From Sulfurisphaera ohwakuensis (lineage in GTDB: Archaea > Thermoproteota > Thermoprotei_A > Sulfolobales > Sulfolobaceae): 64,000 bases of DNA. Below the pieces are notes generated by a model. That model was not told where the DNA came from and searched no databases. It was given only the letters and a program-made list of their open reading frames with translations. The stretch lies in assembly GCF_009729055.1 (NCBI RefSeq), contig NZ_CP045484.1, forward strand, positions 1,054,001-1,118,000. Direction: 5' to 3'. Below are positions 19,684-29,445 of the stretch, piece by piece. Made by a program: the position numbers and the translations under genes. Each line of letters begins with the position of its first letter. The first letter of the stretch is position 1.

Positions 19684-21245
19684 TGGTGGCTAAAGTTATG
19701 ATTTATATATTAGATGATATTGATAGTCTGAGAAGTAATTCGATTCCTAATGATTTCAAATTAGTAGCCATAAATGTAAAAACTTTCATAAAATATAATA
19801 GTGAAATTGAGAAATTATTAAAAAATAATAGAATATTTAAGTTATATATTTTGTTCAATGATAATGACATTATTAATTTTAATTCTTATGACAATTTATC
19901 AAAAATGAAAGATACATTAATTAAAATTTCAAAAATAAAAACATTAAATGGATTTAAAAATGAATTTGTCTTTATGATTTCACAAAAATATGATATTGAA
20001 GCCATTAGAAGAATATTATTCCTATCCGAATCTAGATTATACAATTTTGCTATTTTTGTGATTAATATGAAATCAATAAAAGAATATGACCTAGAAATGC
20101 TTCTTACTTCGGATGTAATAAATAATAATCTATCTGAAGTTATATTGGTAGATGATAAGACAGTTTGGCCAGGGAGACATTTCAGATTTGTAAAGCAAAT
20201 ATCTAATGAGGAATATCTTTTCTATAAGAATCCGTTTTTTATAGATTTTAAAGGTAAACTCACAGATCTAATTTCATTAGAAGCTCTTAAAAAAATTTAT
20301 CAATATTATGCTTCAGTAAGTCTTAGTGATAGTTTTAGATATTGGAACTTTAAAGGGATAGTAATAGAACTTACCTACAAATGTAATTTCTCTTGTGATC
20401 ATTGCTATGTAAGTTCTTCTCCTCAAAGAGGTGAGATACTAGAACTTAATAAAATTTACAAAATTCTAGAAGAAGCTCTAAACTTGCCCTTTATAGATAA
20501 GAAAGTTCATATAGCTGGAGGAGAAGTAACATTATTTTGGGATAAGTTAGTAGAATTGATTAAGTTTTCAAAGTCTTTAGGATATATTGTAACATTAGTA
20601 ACCAATGGAAGTTGGGCTCTAAATGAAAGTAAAGTCAAGGAATTAAAAGAATTGAAAATAGATGAGATCGAATTAAGCCTTACGCCATATCATTTAAAAT
20701 TCTGGAATAATAAAGATAATATTTTAAAGATGTTAAATAACTTAAAGAAATATAATTTAAATTTTTTTATCAGATTTCTTACAAGTAAATCAAATAAGAT
20801 ATACGATTTATATAAACTTTTAGGAAATGAGCTTTTAGGAATACCTATAATTTCTTCTCCAGTGTTAAGATTAGGAAGAGCCTTATCAAATCTCCCACCT
20901 AATGAATTTTATGGTGATAATAAATTACCTAGTGGAGCTTGTTTTGACTCCTTAAATTTAACTATAACTCCTAATGGAGTATATCCTTGTTGTAATGGTT
21001 CGGAAATCACTAAATATGGTAAATTAGGCTCTCTAGATGAATCTCTGAAAGATATTCTCAATAGAAACTATTTTTTAAGGCTTCTTACATTAATAGGGCC
21101 TTCGAGATTATTAAAAGAGTTAAAACTAGATTATAAATACAAAAACAAAGAATATTCTAGTATTTGTGAATTATGTAGTGAAATATTAAATGATGATGAG
21201 GTTTATAATAAATCATTAGAGTTAATTAGAGGAAGATTAGGGTGA
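19683..21245 (+). CDS. Radical SAM peptide maturase with SPASM-like C-terminus
   Basis: A radical SAM enzyme of 520 residues. The [4Fe-4S]-SAM motif CNFSCDHC is near residue 234, followed by the GGE motif (HIAGGEVTLFW). After the barrel, Cys-rich segments (GACFDSL, GVYPCCNGSE, SICELC) resemble a SPASM/twitch auxiliary cluster domain of peptide-modifying enzymes. The first 220 residues have no motif I know and could bind the peptide. The ATG at 19683 overlaps the peptide stop, so expression is coupled; a TTG at 19680 is less likely. An ABC exporter follows. I infer post-translational modification of the upstream peptide. Confidence 0.85.
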   Translation: MVAKVMIYILDDIDSLRSNSIPNDFKLVAINVKTFIKYNSEIEKLLKNNRIFKLYILFNDNDIINFNSYDNLSKMKDTLIKISKIKTLNGFKNEFVFMISQKYDIEAIRRILFLSESRLYNFAIFVINMKSIKEYDLEMLLTSDVINNNLSEVILVDDKTVWPGRHFRFVKQISNEEYLFYKNPFFIDFKGKLTDLISLEALKKIYQYYASVSLSDSFRYWNFKGIVIELTYKCNFSCDHCYVSSSPQRGEILELNKIYKILEEALNLPFIDKKVHIAGGEVTLFWDKLVELIKFSKSLGYIVTLVTNGSWALNESKVKELKELKIDEIELSLTPYHLKFWNNKDNILKMLNNLKKYNLNFFIRFLTSKSNKIYDLYKLLGNELLGIPIISSPVLRLGRALSNLPPNEFYGDNKLPSGACFDSLNLTITPNGVYPCCNGSEITKYGKLGSLDESLKDILNRNYFLRLLTLIGPSRLLKELKLDYKYKNKEYSSICELCSEILNDDEVYNKSLELIRGRLG

Positions 21246-21293
21246 TTAAAAATAATTGAGGTTAACCACGTTTCTAAATCCTTTAACGGTAAC

Positions 21294-22049
21294 GTGATTA
21301 ATGAGGATGTAAGTTTTAAGTTTGATCGTGGAATCTTAGTGATTCTAGGACCTAACGGCGCTGGTAAAACTACATTATTAAGGCAAATTTACGGTGATTT
21401 AAAGTGTGATAAAGGAGAAATTCTTATAGATGGATTTAAACCTAATGAAAGAAGGGCTAAGAAGCTTTTAGGGATAATGCCTCAAAATGCAGAGCCAATT
21501 TTTAACCTCACTGTATATGATCACATTAAGCTCTTTGCTAAGATGAGAGGAATCAAAGGTAATGATACAAAGATTAGAGAGATGATTAAGCTTTTTGACC
21601 TTGATCCTAAGAAGAGGGTTAACAATTTATCTGGAGGACAGAAGAGGAAAGTGATGTTGACATCAGTTCTAGCTCTAGAGCCAAAATATTTTATCTTGGA
21701 TGAACCTACTGTAGGGCTCGATTTAGAATCAAGAAATATAATTCACGAGATACTTATTAAGTTATCTAAGGAAGGGAAGGGCATAATCTTAACTACGCAT
21801 TATCTGGAAGAGGCTGAAAAACTTGCAGATAGTGTAATCCTCTTCAACAGAAGAATTCTCTTTGACGGTTCAAAGGAAGAGCTTATAAGGAAAGTATTCA
21901 ATGAAGATATTTACGTAGTTAAGGTAGGAGATAAAAAGCTCTTTATAAAGAAGGAGGAGATAAGCAAATATATTTATTTAAATGACATAGAGATAAGAAG
22001 GCCCACATTAGAGGAGTTGTATTATGAGTTTTTCGGAAAGAGTAACTGA
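21294..22049 (+). CDS. ABC transporter ATPase, N-terminal frame problem
   Basis: An ABC ATPase with Walker A GPNGAGKTT, Q-loop (MPQNAEP), signature NLSGGQKRKV, Walker B FILDEPTVGLD and H-loop (TTHYLEEAE). The first start codon in frame is GTG 21294, which omits the usual first strand. That strand is encoded just upstream in the same frame (IIEVNHVSKSFNGN), back to the radical SAM stop at 21243-21245, without a start codon. A GTG at 21242 would give it (MIKIIEVN) if the A5 run at 21248-21252 had four As. So there is probably a one-base slip. It likely exports the modified peptide or confers immunity, with the permease at 22024. Confidence 0.85.
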   Translation: MINEDVSFKFDRGILVILGPNGAGKTTLLRQIYGDLKCDKGEILIDGFKPNERRAKKLLGIMPQNAEPIFNLTVYDHIKLFAKMRGIKGNDTKIREMIKLFDLDPKKRVNNLSGGQKRKVMLTSVLALEPKYFILDEPTVGLDLESRNIIHEILIKLSKEGKGIILTTHYLEEAEKLADSVILFNRRILFDGSKEELIRKVFNEDIYVVKVGDKKLFIKKEEISKYIYLNDIEIRRPTLEELYYEFFGKSN

Positions 22050-22755
22050 ATTTGCGACACTAATAGAACTCTTCCTAAAAAGGAACGGAAGGGTTAGGAA
22101 TGTAGTTAATATGCTTTTTAGTGATGTAATATATCCCTTAGGTCTTTACTTCAGTATTTCAAAGTTAATTTCGCCTAATGAACTAACCTACTTCTTATCT
22201 GGCCTTTTAGTTCTCTTCACTACAACATATGTTATGAATTTTGTCTCAGCTTGGCTCGGAATGGATAAGGCTTATCATTATTATCCCATAATACGCTCTT
22301 TAGGACCATCAATATTGGAATATAGCTTAGCTTTGATATTCGTAGTATTAATTACTTCAATGCCTGGAGTAATAGTAATAACTTTAATGACGTTTAAAAG
22401 CATCTCCTTACTTTTACTAGCCCTCCTAGTAGTTTTGACCTCTGCACTTATGTCAGGGTTTATTTCGGCCTTCCTTGTTATAATAATTAGTGAGTACACA
22501 GTAACTACTGTGTTTACTGGCATATTCTCTTATGTAATTTCTGTCTTCCCACCAATATTTTATCCATCATCTCTACTTCCCTCACCGTGGAGGTTAATTC
22601 TTAGCTACGTTTATACTGCTGAGGCAGCAGATACTTTAAGAGCATTATTACAAGGTGACTTAGTAGCGTTCTTCTCTTATTATTATGTTCTATTAATATA
22701 TCTATTAGTATTAATTTTAGTCTTTGTTCTATATCTAAATAGTAAAAATTACTAG
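22024..22755 (+). CDS. ABC-2 type permease
   Basis: A 243-residue membrane protein with about six hydrophobic segments, the layout of ABC-2 permeases that partner drug or peptide export ATPases. Hydrophobic stretches are at about 18-60, 60-85, 95-125, 125-155, 165-185 and 215-240. Its ATG lies 26 nt inside the end of the ATPase gene, so the two are coupled. With the peptide and radical SAM genes it completes a four-gene set comparable in order to Bacillus yydF-yydG-(yydH)-yydI-yydJ; no protease gene is present here. Confidence 0.8.
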   Translation: MSFSERVTEFATLIELFLKRNGRVRNVVNMLFSDVIYPLGLYFSISKLISPNELTYFLSGLLVLFTTTYVMNFVSAWLGMDKAYHYYPIIRSLGPSILEYSLALIFVVLITSMPGVIVITLMTFKSISLLLLALLVVLTSALMSGFISAFLVIIISEYTVTTVFTGIFSYVISVFPPIFYPSSLLPSPWRLILSYVYTAEAADTLRALLQGDLVAFFSYYYVLLIYLLVLILVFVLYLNSKNY

Positions 22756-22953
22756 CTTAATAAATGCGGAGAAAAATACAATTTATAGATTAAAATATAT
22801 TTCGTAGATCTCTTTAATTCCCTTATTTAACTCACTTTCAACATCTTAAGTTAAAACTTATTACTCCTTAAGCCTATAACTGAAATAAAAGTAGAGAGCA
22901 AGGTCTAAGGTTAATAAGTATAATAATTAAAGTAAAGAAAAAATAAATATCTT

Positions 22954-23211
22954 TCATGATCCCCAGCTATATCCGCCACCAGATCCCGTAGAACTTGATG
23001 TGGAGGAACTACCCATATTAGAGGTTGAGCTATTACTCATATTAGACGTCGAGGAACCCATCATAGAAGAACTACTCATTGATGAACTAGACATCATTGA
23101 CGAATTGTCTGCTGAAGAATGATGCAAGACAACAGCACCTACTACAACAGCTACAACTACTATCGCTATTACTCCTCCTATTATTCCCGCAAGCCTCTTA
23201 TTTATCTTCAT
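22954..23211 (-). CDS. Small membrane-anchored Ser/Met-rich secreted protein
   Basis: An 85-residue protein with a basic N-terminus (MKINKR), one hydrophobic segment at about 8-30, and then a tail made almost only of Ser, Thr, Met, Asn and Gly, ending GGGYSWGS. The tail should lie outside the membrane. Ser/Thr-rich stretches in Sulfolobales surface proteins are often glycosylated, and Met-rich tails can bind copper, but neither is shown. It diverges from the molybdoprotein gene at 23324. A decayed copy lies at 18072-18152, and a similar design occurs at 49492-49704. Confidence 0.65.
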   Translation of the reverse strand: MKINKRLAGIIGGVIAIVVVAVVVGAVVLHHSSADNSSMMSSSSMSSSSMMGSSTSNMSNSSTSNMGSSSTSSSTGSGGGYSWGS

Positions 23212-23323
23212 CTTAATAACGTACCCTTATTTACAAAATTTAAACTTTTTCCCAAAAATTTTATTTCAATACAATTTTAGATTAGGGTAAAAACTTTTAT
23301 AAAAAAGACATTAGAGTCCGTAT

Positions 23324-23950
23324 ATGAAAAGGAGAGATTTCCTAAAGGCATTATTTATTTCAACCTCACTATTAGTTATTGGCAGATTATCATTATATGA
23401 ATATAATAATTATCAGCATGCACAAAACGCATTAACACCCTTCGGATCATGGTATGTCGTTCAAATAGCAGATTCTCCAGAAATTAGTGTAAATAATTAC
23501 GTCTTAACTGTTGATGGCGAAGTGGAAAATCCTATTAGACTTACTTATCAAGATCTTCTTAAAATGCCTTCAATAGAGGTTAAAGACACAATACAATGTG
23601 TTTCTGACCCTTACTTTTTGAGAGCTAACGTAGTATGGACAGGAGTACCATTAAAGTATATAATTGATATGGTTAAACCTTCACCGAATGTGATTAAAAT
23701 TGTAGGTTATGGTGCTGAGGGATATACTGCTGATCTTCCAATTTCAAAAGCAATGGAACCAAACGTAGTTATTGCTTACATGGTTGATGGAAAGCCTCTA
23801 CCACAAGTTCACGGCTACCCAGTGAGGTTAGCTGTTCCAGGCTGGTGGGGATATACTTACGTTAAATGGTTAGTTAGACTTTACTTCACTTCTAAAAACA
23901 TCTTAGGTTATTGGGAATCTAGGGGGTATCCGGACTATGCAAAGAAGTAA
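23324..23950 (+). CDS. Tat-exported molybdopterin oxidoreductase (sulfite oxidase/MsrP fold)
   Basis: A 208-residue protein with a twin-arginine signal (MKRRDFLKALFIS) and a sulfite-oxidase-type molybdopterin domain: NPIRLTYQDLLKMP, the molybdenum-ligand cysteine in TIQCVSDP near residue 90, then the AVPGWWGYTYVKWL segment near 170. It should act outside the membrane as a soluble oxidoreductase such as a methionine sulfoxide or sulfur-compound enzyme. The TATA box ttttataaa lies 26 bp before the ATG. The next gene overlaps by 14 nt and encodes a membrane protein that is a likely electron donor or acceptor. Confidence 0.85.
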   Translation: MKRRDFLKALFISTSLLVIGRLSLYEYNNYQHAQNALTPFGSWYVVQIADSPEISVNNYVLTVDGEVENPIRLTYQDLLKMPSIEVKDTIQCVSDPYFLRANVVWTGVPLKYIIDMVKPSPNVIKIVGYGAEGYTADLPISKAMEPNVVIAYMVDGKPLPQVHGYPVRLAVPGWWGYTYVKWLVRLYFTSKNILGYWESRGYPDYAKK

Positions 23951-24410
23951 TTTAATTACTATCTCAGCACTAATTCCCTTCTTTACGTTCATATTCCAAC
24001 CAATCTGGATAATTGGTCTAGGAATTTCAATGGCTTCATCAAAAGCTTTTGACCCATATTTTAAAGATTCAATTTACACACCAAATTTTAGGAGAAAAAC
24101 ATCGATAGGATTACTCATTCTCTCAATCCTAGAAGGAATAACTGGATTCGGTGCTGGCCCTACAACCTCAAACTTTATAACTGAAATAACTTTAGGCTTA
24201 CTTAACAGAGGAATTTCACTAGAGTTACACTTAGCATTAATAACACCATTAGCGTTATTCTTCGTTATACACACAGTTTCTGGCCTCGGTTCCATTCTCT
24301 TATCAAAAGGTGTAAAAAACCTAATATTATATAAATATGTTATCCCTATAATCTGGTTAGCTATGTACCTCATCGCAGTTTACTTAGATTTAAGCTATTT
24401 TATAACGTAG
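23937..24410 (+). CDS. Membrane partner of the molybdoprotein, possible cytochrome b
   Basis: A 157-residue protein with four predicted membrane helices. The third contains two histidines 14 residues apart (ELHLALITPLALFFVIHT), the H-x13-H spacing seen where one helix ligates two haems in b-type cytochromes. I see no second helix with the same pair, so haem binding is only suggested. The overlap with the molybdoprotein gene and the analogy to bacterial MsrP/MsrQ pairs support a role as its quinone-linked membrane anchor. Its 3' end overlaps the convergent alpha-mannosidase gene by 21 nt. Confidence 0.65.
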   Translation: MQRSNLITISALIPFFTFIFQPIWIIGLGISMASSKAFDPYFKDSIYTPNFRRKTSIGLLILSILEGITGFGAGPTTSNFITEITLGLLNRGISLELHLALITPLALFFVIHTVSGLGSILLSKGVKNLILYKYVIPIIWLAMYLIAVYLDLSYFIT

Positions 24411-27245
24411 TCGCAAGGTCAGTATATCCCTATTTTTGAAACTAACTCTCACTTTATTACCCTCAACTTTAATCACTCTTGGAACCATATTTAACTCAAG
24501 AAGATCTAAACTTTCAGCAAACAAAACTTCAAAGGGTAAAACTATTTCACATTCATCTCTTACATTCTCTACATCATACAATCTAAAAATTAAACTATCA
24601 TCATCTTCAGCGATCTTAACAGCCTCTAAAATCAACTTGTTAATTTTTACAAAACTCTTTTCCTTTTCAGCACTTTTACCCCTAACAATCTTTATCGGGA
24701 TATTCAATTCATAAGCTCTTTTAATAACCTCAGCCTTACGCCAATCACCTAGATGAGGGTAAATAGAATAAGTAAATGTAACTTCTTCCAAATCTGTTGT
24801 TGGATCTGGATATAGGGGAGTTTTAGTCAAACTTAAACCTACAGAAGTATCACGTAAAGAAACACCGTACTTGCCTTCACTTAGTAACGCTATACCATAA
24901 TTTCCTTCAGACAAATCCACAAACTTCTGAATTGGAACTTCAAATCTTGCCATATCCCAACTAGTATTTTGCCAAGTAAACCTTTCAATTACTCCAAAAG
25001 GAATATCAGAGATTGCTTTATCAGTATTAACGTCAAAATTAAACCACGCTTTTAAAAGTAACTCTCTATCCCTCATTCTTAACGTAGTAATAAAATCAAT
25101 TCTTCTATGGTCTGGATAAATTCTTACAGTCTGATAAACCTCTGAGTTTCTAAATTTGTACGTGTACTTTACGTCTACAACAGTATCCTCTATGACAGTT
25201 GAAGAACTTGCCTTAACCACAAAACTAGTTTCCTCATAACCTTTCTCAATATCCCAAGCGTCAGCCCATCCTGGAATATTTTCATAAAATGTGAGCACAT
25301 TACTTGGCCACTTCAATACTTCTCTCTCAGCTTCCTTATCATAAAGTGAAAGTAGTTTCCCTTCTTTACCTAACTTTAATACAAAGAACTTATTTTCGAT
25401 CTGATAGTAATCTTCAGCCTCTTTCACATCAACCTTTTCCTTTACCTCTTCTGGTTTAAACACAGTGAAACCTATTGAAGGGACTTTAACCTTGAAAAAC
25501 TTGCCATTAATCTCAACATATTCCTCCCTATCCCAATTAAGAGAATTAAACAAATAAATTTCTTCACCCTGAGAGCCTAGAAGCTTAAGCATTGCTTCCT
25601 TTGCAATATTTTCAGCTTCTTCAATCACTTTCTCCAACTCTTCATATGCCACCTTATATACATCTTTAATTGCTGAACCGGGTAGAACATCATGAAATTG
25701 ATTCTTCAATACAATCTTCCATAATCTCCTAAACCTTTCCTTATCATAATTACCAGCTAAAGAAGACCATAATTCAGCCTCTCTTAGACTAACCTCAGCT
25801 TTCCTATTAAGTAACTTCATTTTAGAGTGAGAAGTAAAGACACCCCTATGAGTTTCTAAATATAGTTCACCTTTCCACTCGACAATGGGATTAACCTTTA
25901 TCTCCTCAAACTTCACACTAGGTAGGATTGGAAGTAAATCTATAGCTTCAGCCCTAATTAGCATTTCCTCATTTGGTCCCCCTCCTCCGTCACCGTAACC
26001 AAAAGAGTAAAGTACAGGTTGATCCTTTTCCCTCCAGTTCTTGTATTGCTCTAAAACACTAGAGACAGAGAAATCAGAATTATAACCGCCTTTACCATTT
26101 CCAAAAGCTATTGAAGGCAAATAATCGCTATTTGGTGTAACCCATTTGAACACATTATATGGGAATTTATTGGTATCATTCCAGAAAACTTTATGAGTAG
26201 CGAAAAGCTCGATACCGCCTAACTTAGCAACTTGGGGTAAAGAGGCAGAAAAACCAAAGGTATCTGGTAACCATAAAATTTTAGCAATTTTACCAAAATT
26301 TTCTAAGTAAAATCTCTGGGAGTATAATAGTTGTCTAGCCAGTGATTCGCCAGAAATCATGTTGGTATCGGATTCAACATAAAATGCGCCTAGCTCCCAC
26401 TTATTCTCTTTCGCTTTCTCCTTTATCTTTTCAAACAGTTTAGGATAAATTTCCTTAACCCATTCATAATAAAGGGCAGAACTCTGGATAAAACGGAAAT
26501 TATACTTATCAAGAAGTGTTAAAACAGTCGAAAAAGTTCTTATAACCTTTCTTTTAGTTTCATCAAATGGCCAAAGCCAAGCTGTATCAATATGCGCATG
26601 TCCAATCCCTATTAAAATACCCCTTTTACCATATTTCTCCTTAAGTTTCAATAATTCCTCCTTCAAAACCTCCAGTCCTTTCTTATACTTCTCTCTATTC
26701 TTATCTTCCTCCATCTTATATTCCAATTCTTTATAAATTCTGCTAAGGTCTAATGACGTTTTAGCCAGTTTAGATATTATAAATAACTGATCATTTGAAA
26801 TAGTCTCAAAATAAGCCTCCTTCAAAGCCTTTGTTAATGCGTAAATTAAATCATTTCTTAATTCTTCATCCTCTACGCTTTTTATTAAATCCAGAACTTG
26901 TGTTCCGTATATGTAAAGTCTGTACGCATTAAAATCAAGCTCTGCATAATACGGAATTCCGGGAGATGGGTGAACCTTTTCTCCAAAATCCTTATACTCA
27001 CTCATCTCAACACTTATCTTATGCTTACCTACTGGTAAAGGAATAATTACATGATACTTATCCAGCTCAAAATAAGGTTCTCCATCAACCTTTATGAGAC
27101 CAGAACCTTCATGATCTAAAATTATGAGATAAGAGTTTTCCTTTCCCTCAATTTCTAAATTAACCCAGTTTAGTCTTTTCACATTTACGAAAGAATTACC
27201 GTAAATAAGCGTTAACCTAGCTTCGAGTTCGTTTAGAGTTCTCAT
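24390..27245 (-). CDS. Alpha-mannosidase, GH38 family
   Basis: A 951-residue glycoside hydrolase of family 38. The zinc site and nucleophile are clear: GHAHIDTAWLW (H218, D220), WLPDTFGFSA (nucleophile D328) and YGDGGGGPNEE in the catalytic domain, with a middle three-helix region (FHDVLPGSAIKDVY) and a long beta-sandwich C-terminus. It is the size of characterised Sulfolobus alpha-mannosidase. No signal peptide is present, so it is probably cytoplasmic, trimming mannose from glycans or glycoproteins. The TenA gene lies upstream on the same strand with a 22-nt gap. Confidence 0.95.
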   Translation of the reverse strand: MRTLNELEARLTLIYGNSFVNVKRLNWVNLEIEGKENSYLIILDHEGSGLIKVDGEPYFELDKYHVIIPLPVGKHKISVEMSEYKDFGEKVHPSPGIPYYAELDFNAYRLYIYGTQVLDLIKSVEDEELRNDLIYALTKALKEAYFETISNDQLFIISKLAKTSLDLSRIYKELEYKMEEDKNREKYKKGLEVLKEELLKLKEKYGKRGILIGIGHAHIDTAWLWPFDETKRKVIRTFSTVLTLLDKYNFRFIQSSALYYEWVKEIYPKLFEKIKEKAKENKWELGAFYVESDTNMISGESLARQLLYSQRFYLENFGKIAKILWLPDTFGFSASLPQVAKLGGIELFATHKVFWNDTNKFPYNVFKWVTPNSDYLPSIAFGNGKGGYNSDFSVSSVLEQYKNWREKDQPVLYSFGYGDGGGGPNEEMLIRAEAIDLLPILPSVKFEEIKVNPIVEWKGELYLETHRGVFTSHSKMKLLNRKAEVSLREAELWSSLAGNYDKERFRRLWKIVLKNQFHDVLPGSAIKDVYKVAYEELEKVIEEAENIAKEAMLKLLGSQGEEIYLFNSLNWDREEYVEINGKFFKVKVPSIGFTVFKPEEVKEKVDVKEAEDYYQIENKFFVLKLGKEGKLLSLYDKEAEREVLKWPSNVLTFYENIPGWADAWDIEKGYEETSFVVKASSSTVIEDTVVDVKYTYKFRNSEVYQTVRIYPDHRRIDFITTLRMRDRELLLKAWFNFDVNTDKAISDIPFGVIERFTWQNTSWDMARFEVPIQKFVDLSEGNYGIALLSEGKYGVSLRDTSVGLSLTKTPLYPDPTTDLEEVTFTYSIYPHLGDWRKAEVIKRAYELNIPIKIVRGKSAEKEKSFVKINKLILEAVKIAEDDDSLIFRLYDVENVRDECEIVLPFEVLFAESLDLLELNMVPRVIKVEGNKVRVSFKNRDILTLRLRYKIA

Positions 27246-27267
27246 AAACTAAGTTGTGAAAAGAAAG

Positions 27268-27918
27268 TTAAAAATCAAATGGGAACTTTTCTAACCTATA
27301 AGCCATATCCCAGAACATATACTCGAACATTGACGTGATTCTAAAATGTCTCTTTACAGCTTCTTTTTCTTCCTTAGTTAAATTAAACGAATTAACTAGA
27401 TTTATTACAGCTCTTACTCCCTTCTCATATTCCTCACCGCCATAAGTCTCTATCCAACGTTTATACAAAGGATTTGGAGAACCCTTCTTTAATAATTCCT
27501 TCCCAACTTCCATATATATCCAATAACATGGAAGAACAGCACTAACACCTTCATAGAATGGTCTCGAATAAACTACTGAAAGTAAGTATGATGTATAAAG
27601 AAGATTTGTGGGAGATGGCTTAACTCTACTAACATCAACATTCCACAAAGAGATAAAATACTCATGAAGGCTCCTTTCTACTCTTAATACATCACTAACA
27701 TGAGTAGCGAAAAGGACTGAATCATCTTGCTTTTCTGCCTTAGCAGATAATATTGCTAATGCCCTACTAAAATCTCGTAAATACAAAAAGTCTTGAAGGA
27801 TATAATATCTAAATTTCTCTTCCTCTAATGTCCCATCAGTTAACCCCTTGATGAATGGATGTGATAGTATCGAAGAATAAATATCTGAAATCGAGCCCCA
27901 AAGTTCGTCTGATAGCAT
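27268..27918 (-). CDS. tenA: TenA/thiaminase II family protein
   Basis: A 216-residue all-helical TenA family enzyme. Catalytic positions are present: D43 ([10 protein letters not shown]), C131 ([11 protein letters not shown]) and E199 (FEYMFWD). TenA hydrolyses aminopyrimidine breakdown products of thiamine so the pyrimidine can be reused for thiamine synthesis. The gene lies 33 nt downstream of the MFS transporter gene and 22 nt upstream of the alpha-mannosidase gene on the same strand. The transporter could import thiamine or its breakdown products, but that is only suggested by position. Confidence 0.9.
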   Translation of the reverse strand: MLSDELWGSISDIYSSILSHPFIKGLTDGTLEEEKFRYYILQDFLYLRDFSRALAILSAKAEKQDDSVLFATHVSDVLRVERSLHEYFISLWNVDVSRVKPSPTNLLYTSYLLSVVYSRPFYEGVSAVLPCYWIYMEVGKELLKKGSPNPLYKRWIETYGGEEYEKGVRAVINLVNSFNLTKEEKEAVKRHFRITSMFEYMFWDMAYRLEKFPFDF

Positions 27919-27951
27919 AAAATAAAATAGGAAAAGGAGATAAAAAATAAA

Positions 27952-29373
27952 TCATTCTGCTATTCTTACAGCAGCAGTCCTAAACTTATAATTCTTAGTC
28001 CATAAGGCAACTATTAGAGCTAAGGTCATCATAACCATTCCGAATATTGCAATATAATTAAATGCTGTTGCAGAAGGTAAGAATCCCATAACATAAATTT
28101 GATTATTAAACATCATCACAATAGGATCTTGATAAGTTTGCATAAACACTGTTGCAACTACTGGCCCTATTGAACCACCTATAGTCCTTAATAACGTATT
28201 CATTCCCATTCCAGTAGTCCTATATTGATCCGGTAAAGATAATGCAACCATGTTAACTAATGGTACAATAAATGCAACTAAACCTACAGAAGAAATAAAA
28301 CCATCAAGCAAAACCTCATCTGGCGTACTCCTAAAAGTTAGCAATAGTAGATAGGAGATGTCTGTTAAAACACCACCTAGTATCATTATAGGCTTAGGCC
28401 CAATTTTTGGCATTAATCTTCCTAAAATAGGGCCGAAAATTATCATCCCTAAAGCTACTGGAGACATTAATAAACCAGACTGAATTATTGAAAGACCTAA
28501 ACCGTATGGTTTAGGCAATTGAGAATAATAGACTAGAAAAATGAAATTAGCAAACATACCAATACCAGATATTAAACCGACAATATTAGCAACAGCGAAA
28601 TTTCTTATCTTAAAGAGCTCCAATTTCATTAAAGGTTCTATTGCAACCCTCTCATAAGCAATAAAAGCACCATATAAGATTAAGCCCACAATTAACATCC
28701 ATAAATTATCTAAAGCAGTCCAACCTAAAGTCGGTCCCTCAGTTATATAAACTAAAACTAAAGTAGTTGCCAAGCCTATTAAAGTAGCCCCTATATAATC
28801 AACCCTCTCCTTTAACCTTGTTCCAGTATGAGGTAAATACTTTAAAGAGATAAAGAAAACTATAAGGGAGAGAATTGCAGCAGTGTGAAAGGCATAAGGC
28901 CAACCTAAATCCTCAACAATGTAAGAACCTATAAGTAAACCTAATGCCGGACCAATACCAATCGTTGCACTCAATATTGATTGAGCGAAGGCAACCCTTT
29001 CTTTTGGATAAATATCCGTAATAATTGCAATAGCTATAGGAAACATTGAGAAACCGACTCCTTGAATTGCTCTAGCTGCAATTAAAACCCAAATATTTGG
29101 TGAAAAACCGGCTAACGCTACAGCTATAATATAGAATACAATAGCTATTATATACATTCTGGTCTTGCCGTAAGTGTCTGCAAGCTTACCCATTAAAGGT
29201 GAAGTTGCGGCTGCAACTAGCAAATATGCTGAAGTTATCCAGCCAGCTAAAGTTGAAGAAATTGAGAAATCTGACTCTATGGTGGGCAAAGCCGGAATAA
29301 CCATTGTTTCTACGTAGTTAACAATCAAAAGCATTGCAGATAAGATAAGTAGCGTCTTACTTTTATAATCCAT
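27952..29373 (-). CDS. MFS transporter, DHA2 (EmrB/QacA) type
   Basis: A 14-segment major facilitator of about 473 residues. It has motif A ([13 protein letters not shown]) after helix 2, the [16 protein letters not shown] segment, and motif C ([16 protein letters not shown]) typical of drug/H+ antiporters. I place the start at the ATG at 29373 ([11 protein letters not shown]), which puts the first helix at the usual distance and has an AT-rich TATA candidate about 30 bp upstream. An in-frame ATG at 29445 would add 24 residues with no obvious function. It is likely cotranscribed with tenA and the mannosidase. Confidence 0.85.
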   Translation of the reverse strand: MDYKSKTLLILSAMLLIVNYVETMVIPALPTIESDFSISSTLAGWITSAYLLVAAATSPLMGKLADTYGKTRMYIIAIVFYIIAVALAGFSPNIWVLIAARAIQGVGFSMFPIAIAIITDIYPKERVAFAQSILSATIGIGPALGLLIGSYIVEDLGWPYAFHTAAILSLIVFFISLKYLPHTGTRLKERVDYIGATLIGLATTLVLVYITEGPTLGWTALDNLWMLIVGLILYGAFIAYERVAIEPLMKLELFKIRNFAVANIVGLISGIGMFANFIFLVYYSQLPKPYGLGLSIIQSGLLMSPVALGMIIFGPILGRLMPKIGPKPIMILGGVLTDISYLLLLTFRSTPDEVLLDGFISSVGLVAFIVPLVNMVALSLPDQYRTTGMGMNTLLRTIGGSIGPVVATVFMQTYQDPIVMMFNNQIYVMGFLPSATAFNYIAIFGMVMMTLALIVALWTKNYKFRTAAVRIAE

Positions 29374-29445
29374 GGATAAAGGGAAAGACAAGCTACCTAT
29401 TAAATTTTTCGATATATCTATTTGCGGTCCGAAAGTACATTTCAC

